Shown here piece by piece: positions 6,471 to 8,173 of a stretch of DNA of 8,173 nt. This stretch comes from Candidatus Omnitrophota bacterium (GTDB lineage Bacteria; Omnitrophota; Gorgyraeia; S143-82). Within the stretch, counting starts at the first letter, position 1. The number at the start of each line of letters is the position of its first letter. The stretch covers positions 1 through 8,173 of the forward strand of contig JAMOOT010000236.1 of NCBI GenBank assembly GCA_027065215.1. The letters run 5' to 3'. Under the pieces are notes generated by a model, which saw only the letters and a list, made by a program, of their open reading frames with translations, had not been told where the DNA came from and did not search any database. The position numbers and the translations under genes are program-made.

Positions 6471-7128
6471 CTTTTTCTCCTGATTTTCCTACTTTACTAC
6501 AGAAAAGAAGGCATCCCAATTCAACACTTAGATCTACATTGGAGACCCAAATACAATTAGGGGCACTCAACCTAACTGGGGCAAAGTTTAAAATTCCCTT
6601 TATCCCACTTCTTACCACTATGTCACAGACCTCCTGGGCTGCTCTGGCAGGAACTGCTATTATAGCGACATCTGGTTTCAATCGCCTACATGCCTTCGAT
6701 ATATTTCTGATGTGATAGACCTCAACCCCAGAAATTACACTTCCCACCTTAGCCTCATCTATATCAAACCCGGCTACGATCGATATATTGATATTTCGGA
6801 ACCCATCATAGCCCATCAGCGCCATTCCTAACCGTCCCACCCCTATCAGTACTGCTCCTGCAGGCTGAGACAATCCCAATCTCTCTTCCAAATTCTTAAC
6901 CAGATTATCCAGATCATAGCCTACCCCAGGTTTACCAAACTCGCCAAGATAAGACAAATCCTTTCGAATCTGGTCAGGAGATACCCCTAACATATCCGAA
7001 AGAAAAAAGGAAGAAACCACCTTTTCTCCTTCATCTCTAAGATGCTTAATGTCGCGATAGTACCTCACCAAACGACGAATCGATTCTGCAGGCAAACATG
7101 CTTTCTCAGAACATACCCTTTTAGGCAT
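6457..7128 (-). CDS. rex: Redox-sensing transcriptional repressor Rex
   Basis: A 223-residue homodimeric DNA-binding protein that senses the NADH/NAD+ ratio: NADH binding releases it from operators and so derepresses fermentative, respiratory or one-carbon genes. The N-terminal winged helix spans about residues 13-75 and contains IRRLVRYYR and the diagnostic RKDLSYLGEFGKPGVGY. The Rossmann domain has GVGRLGMAL (96-104) followed by FDID (121-124), whose acidic residue after the second strand is typical of NAD(H) rather than NADP(H) binding. The C-terminal VDLSVELGCLLF is the dimerisation helix found in Rex. An in-frame ATG four codons earlier (7140) is possible, but the ATG at 7128 has the better Shine-Dalgarno. 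The start overlaps the stop of the ANTAR gene by 8 bases. A Cys-x4-Cys pair near the N-terminus (CSEKAC) is unusual. Rex may control this operon and others; no complete Rex operator is visible in the window. Confidence 0.95.
   Translation of the reverse strand: MPKRVCSEKACLPAESIRRLVRYYRDIKHLRDEGEKVVSSFFLSDMLGVSPDQIRKDLSYLGEFGKPGVGYDLDNLVKNLEERLGLSQPAGAVLIGVGRLGMALMGYDGFRNINISIVAGFDIDEAKVGSVISGVEVYHIRNISKACRRLKPDVAIIAVPARAAQEVCDIVVRSGIKGILNFAPVRLSAPNCIWVSNVDLSVELGCLLFCSKVGKSGEKDASS
6477..6481 (-). promoter_or_regulatory. Ribosome binding site for the first GT9 gene
   Basis: The minus strand reads AGGAG, six bases before the ATG at 6470. It lies inside the 3' end of rex and fixes the start of the glycosyltransferase despite the overlap. 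Confidence 0.6.
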
Positions 7129-8173
7129 TGGCCACCCCATAAGAGAGGATTATTGCCTGGGCAATCTCTTTCATAGGCCGACAGGTATCCATGCTTTTCT
7201 TATGGATAAGACGATATGCTGCCTCTTCTTCGAGATTTAACTCTTTCATTAAAATGCCCTTTGCCCTTTCTATAAGTTTGCGGCTTTCTAAAGCCTCCCT
7301 TGCATCTCGACTATCTTGCTCTAACCGAGCATTTTCAATCGCTATCGCTGCCTGATTAGATATCACTTGAAGCCAGGACACCTCTTCCGAAGAAAAGACC
7401 CTATCTCCCTTTCCATAAACATTTATAACCCCAATTGCCCTATTTCTAACCACCATAGGCACTGAAACCAAGGCCTTTAGTCCCTGCTTACGTGCAATAT
7501 CGGCCATCTTAAATTCCGGATGTTCTAAGATATTTTCTATTACCACCGGCCTCTTCTCTAAGAAAACCCTTCCAGTAATCCCTTCTCCAACTCTTATTCC
7601 CGGCTTTTTTCTGTATTCTTCATCCAGACTCTGTGTAGCCTTTATCTCCAAAACTCCCCTTTTTTCATTTAACAACATAATCGAACATATGGGAGAATAC
7701 ATCACCTTAGCAATCACTTCAACAATCAAAGATAGAATATCGTCCAACGAATGGGAGGAAATCACAGTCTTACTGATTCTAAAAATGCTCTCTAAATGCA
7801 ATGTCTTTTCTCTCATCTCCTCATAAAGCCAAGCACTTTGTACTAAACCACTCACCAACTGAGAAATGGTCATTAAAGACTGAATAGTGGCCTTGCTGTA
7901 TCTTTTCTTTGCCCTATGCTGAAAATTTATTACTCCGACCAGTTTATCTCTTAAAATTATAGGTATTCCCACAAATGCCTCATAACGATCCTCGGGCAGA
8001 GAATTGAACATCTTAAATCTAGGATCTTGAAATGCCTTCTCGGGAATTATAACCGGCTCTTTCTTTTCTGCCACCCATCCGGTAATGCCCTCTCCAATCT
8101 TTAATTTTATCTTGCGCAATATCTTAGGGTGCGGGTTTGAAGAAGCCACTAAGACTAATTCACTATTCTTACG
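7121..8173 (-). CDS. GAF-GAF-ANTAR regulator, N-terminus cut by window edge
   Basis: A signal-responsive RNA-binding antiterminator. The frame is open through the right edge: the bases above the GTG at 8149 encode ELVL, a normal interior strand of a GAF domain, so the true start is outside and 350 residues are visible. Numbering from the GTG, a first GAF domain runs to about 105 (IGEGITGWVAE near 18-28, VGIPIILRDKLVGVINFQ at 60-77). A second runs from 120 to 275 (VGEGITGRVFLEKRPVV, 187-203). A short coiled-coil linker leads to a C-terminal ANTAR domain at 288-335 with ESRKLIERAKGILM, EEEAAYRLIHKKSM and RPMKEIAQAII. ANTAR proteins bind paired hairpins in leader RNAs and prevent terminator formation; GAF domains sense small molecules or redox/gas ligands. 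There is no receiver domain in the visible part. It overlaps rex by 8 bases, so the two regulators are made together. Its RNA targets are not in this window, which has almost no non-coding sequence. Confidence 0.9.
   Translation of the reverse strand, partial: RKNSELVLVASSNPHPKILRKIKLKIGEGITGWVAEKKEPVIIPEKAFQDPRFKMFNSLPEDRYEAFVGIPIILRDKLVGVINFQHRAKKRYSKATIQSLMTISQLVSGLVQSAWLYEEMREKTLHLESIFRISKTVISSHSLDDILSLIVEVIAKVMYSPICSIMLLNEKRGVLEIKATQSLDEEYRKKPGIRVGEGITGRVFLEKRPVVIENILEHPEFKMADIARKQGLKALVSVPMVVRNRAIGVINVYGKGDRVFSSEEVSWLQVISNQAAIAIENARLEQDSRDAREALESRKLIERAKGILMKELNLEEEAAYRLIHKKSMDTCRPMKEIAQAIILSYGVANA
7132..7138 (-). promoter_or_regulatory. Shine-Dalgarno supporting the rex start at 7128
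   Basis: The minus strand reads GGGGTGG, with the GGGG six bases before the ATG at 7128. The upstream alternative ATG at 7140 is preceded by a pyrimidine-rich stretch with no purine-rich site, so the downstream start is preferred. Confidence 0.45.

Noticed and set aside
8147..8149. GTG at 8149 as the true start of the GAF-ANTAR gene
   Set aside because: The frame stays open to the window edge and the upstream codons encode ELVL, a typical internal GAF strand continuing into ASS; the domain would otherwise be cut in the middle.
1..8173. CRISPR arrays, transposons, tRNA genes or phage genes
   Set aside because: No direct repeat array, transposase, cloverleaf or phage-like protein was seen; nearly every base is inside conserved coding sequence.

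Overview
The window is one gapless, single-direction bacterial gene cluster. Eight genes all lie on the minus strand and read from the right edge (8173) towards the left edge. Seven adjacent pairs overlap or nearly abut: six overlap by 4 to 17 bases and one has an 18-base gap. I see no RNA gene, mobile element, CRISPR array, convincing terminator or intergenic promoter. The cluster looks like the interior of one long operon whose promoter and terminator lie outside the window.

Order of transcription: (1) a GAF-GAF-ANTAR RNA-binding antiterminator, cut at its N-terminus by the window edge; (2) Rex, the NADH/NAD+-sensing repressor; (3) and (4) two tandem glycosyltransferase family 9 (ADP-heptosyltransferase-like) proteins with unusual helical C-terminal extensions, the second with eroded catalytic motifs; (5) RfbB/RmlB dTDP-glucose 4,6-dehydratase; (6) a FolD-family protein; (7) MetF methylenetetrahydrofolate reductase; (8) a GspG-type pseudopilin.

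Functionally there are three layers. The first is regulation (antiterminator plus redox repressor). The second is surface polysaccharide or glycan assembly (two GT9 proteins plus dTDP-sugar synthesis). The third is one-carbon folate metabolism (FolD and MetF, consecutive steps from methenyl/methylene-THF to methyl-THF, as in the methyl branch of the Wood-Ljungdahl pathway or in methionine synthesis). A pseudopilin is translationally coupled behind them. Pairing NAD(P)H-dependent folate enzymes with Rex is metabolically sensible; the link to glycan synthesis and the pseudopilin is unexplained.

The most notable observation is that the FolD-family protein has replacements at the three positions considered essential for FolD catalysis (human Lys56, Gln100 and Asp125 correspond to Gln55, His97 and Glu120 here), while its overall fold and C-terminal signature are intact. 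It is either a dehydrogenase-only or altered-function paralogue, or a genuine FolD with an unconventional active site.

The organism is a bacterium with AT-leaning DNA and Gram-negative traits (heptosyltransferase-like enzymes, dTDP-sugars, type II secretion-type pseudopilin). The mix of GAF-ANTAR regulator, Rex and GspG-like pseudopilin resembles uncultivated or deep-branching phyla such as Omnitrophota or Planctomycetota/Brocadiales, but this placement is a weak inference from gene content only.
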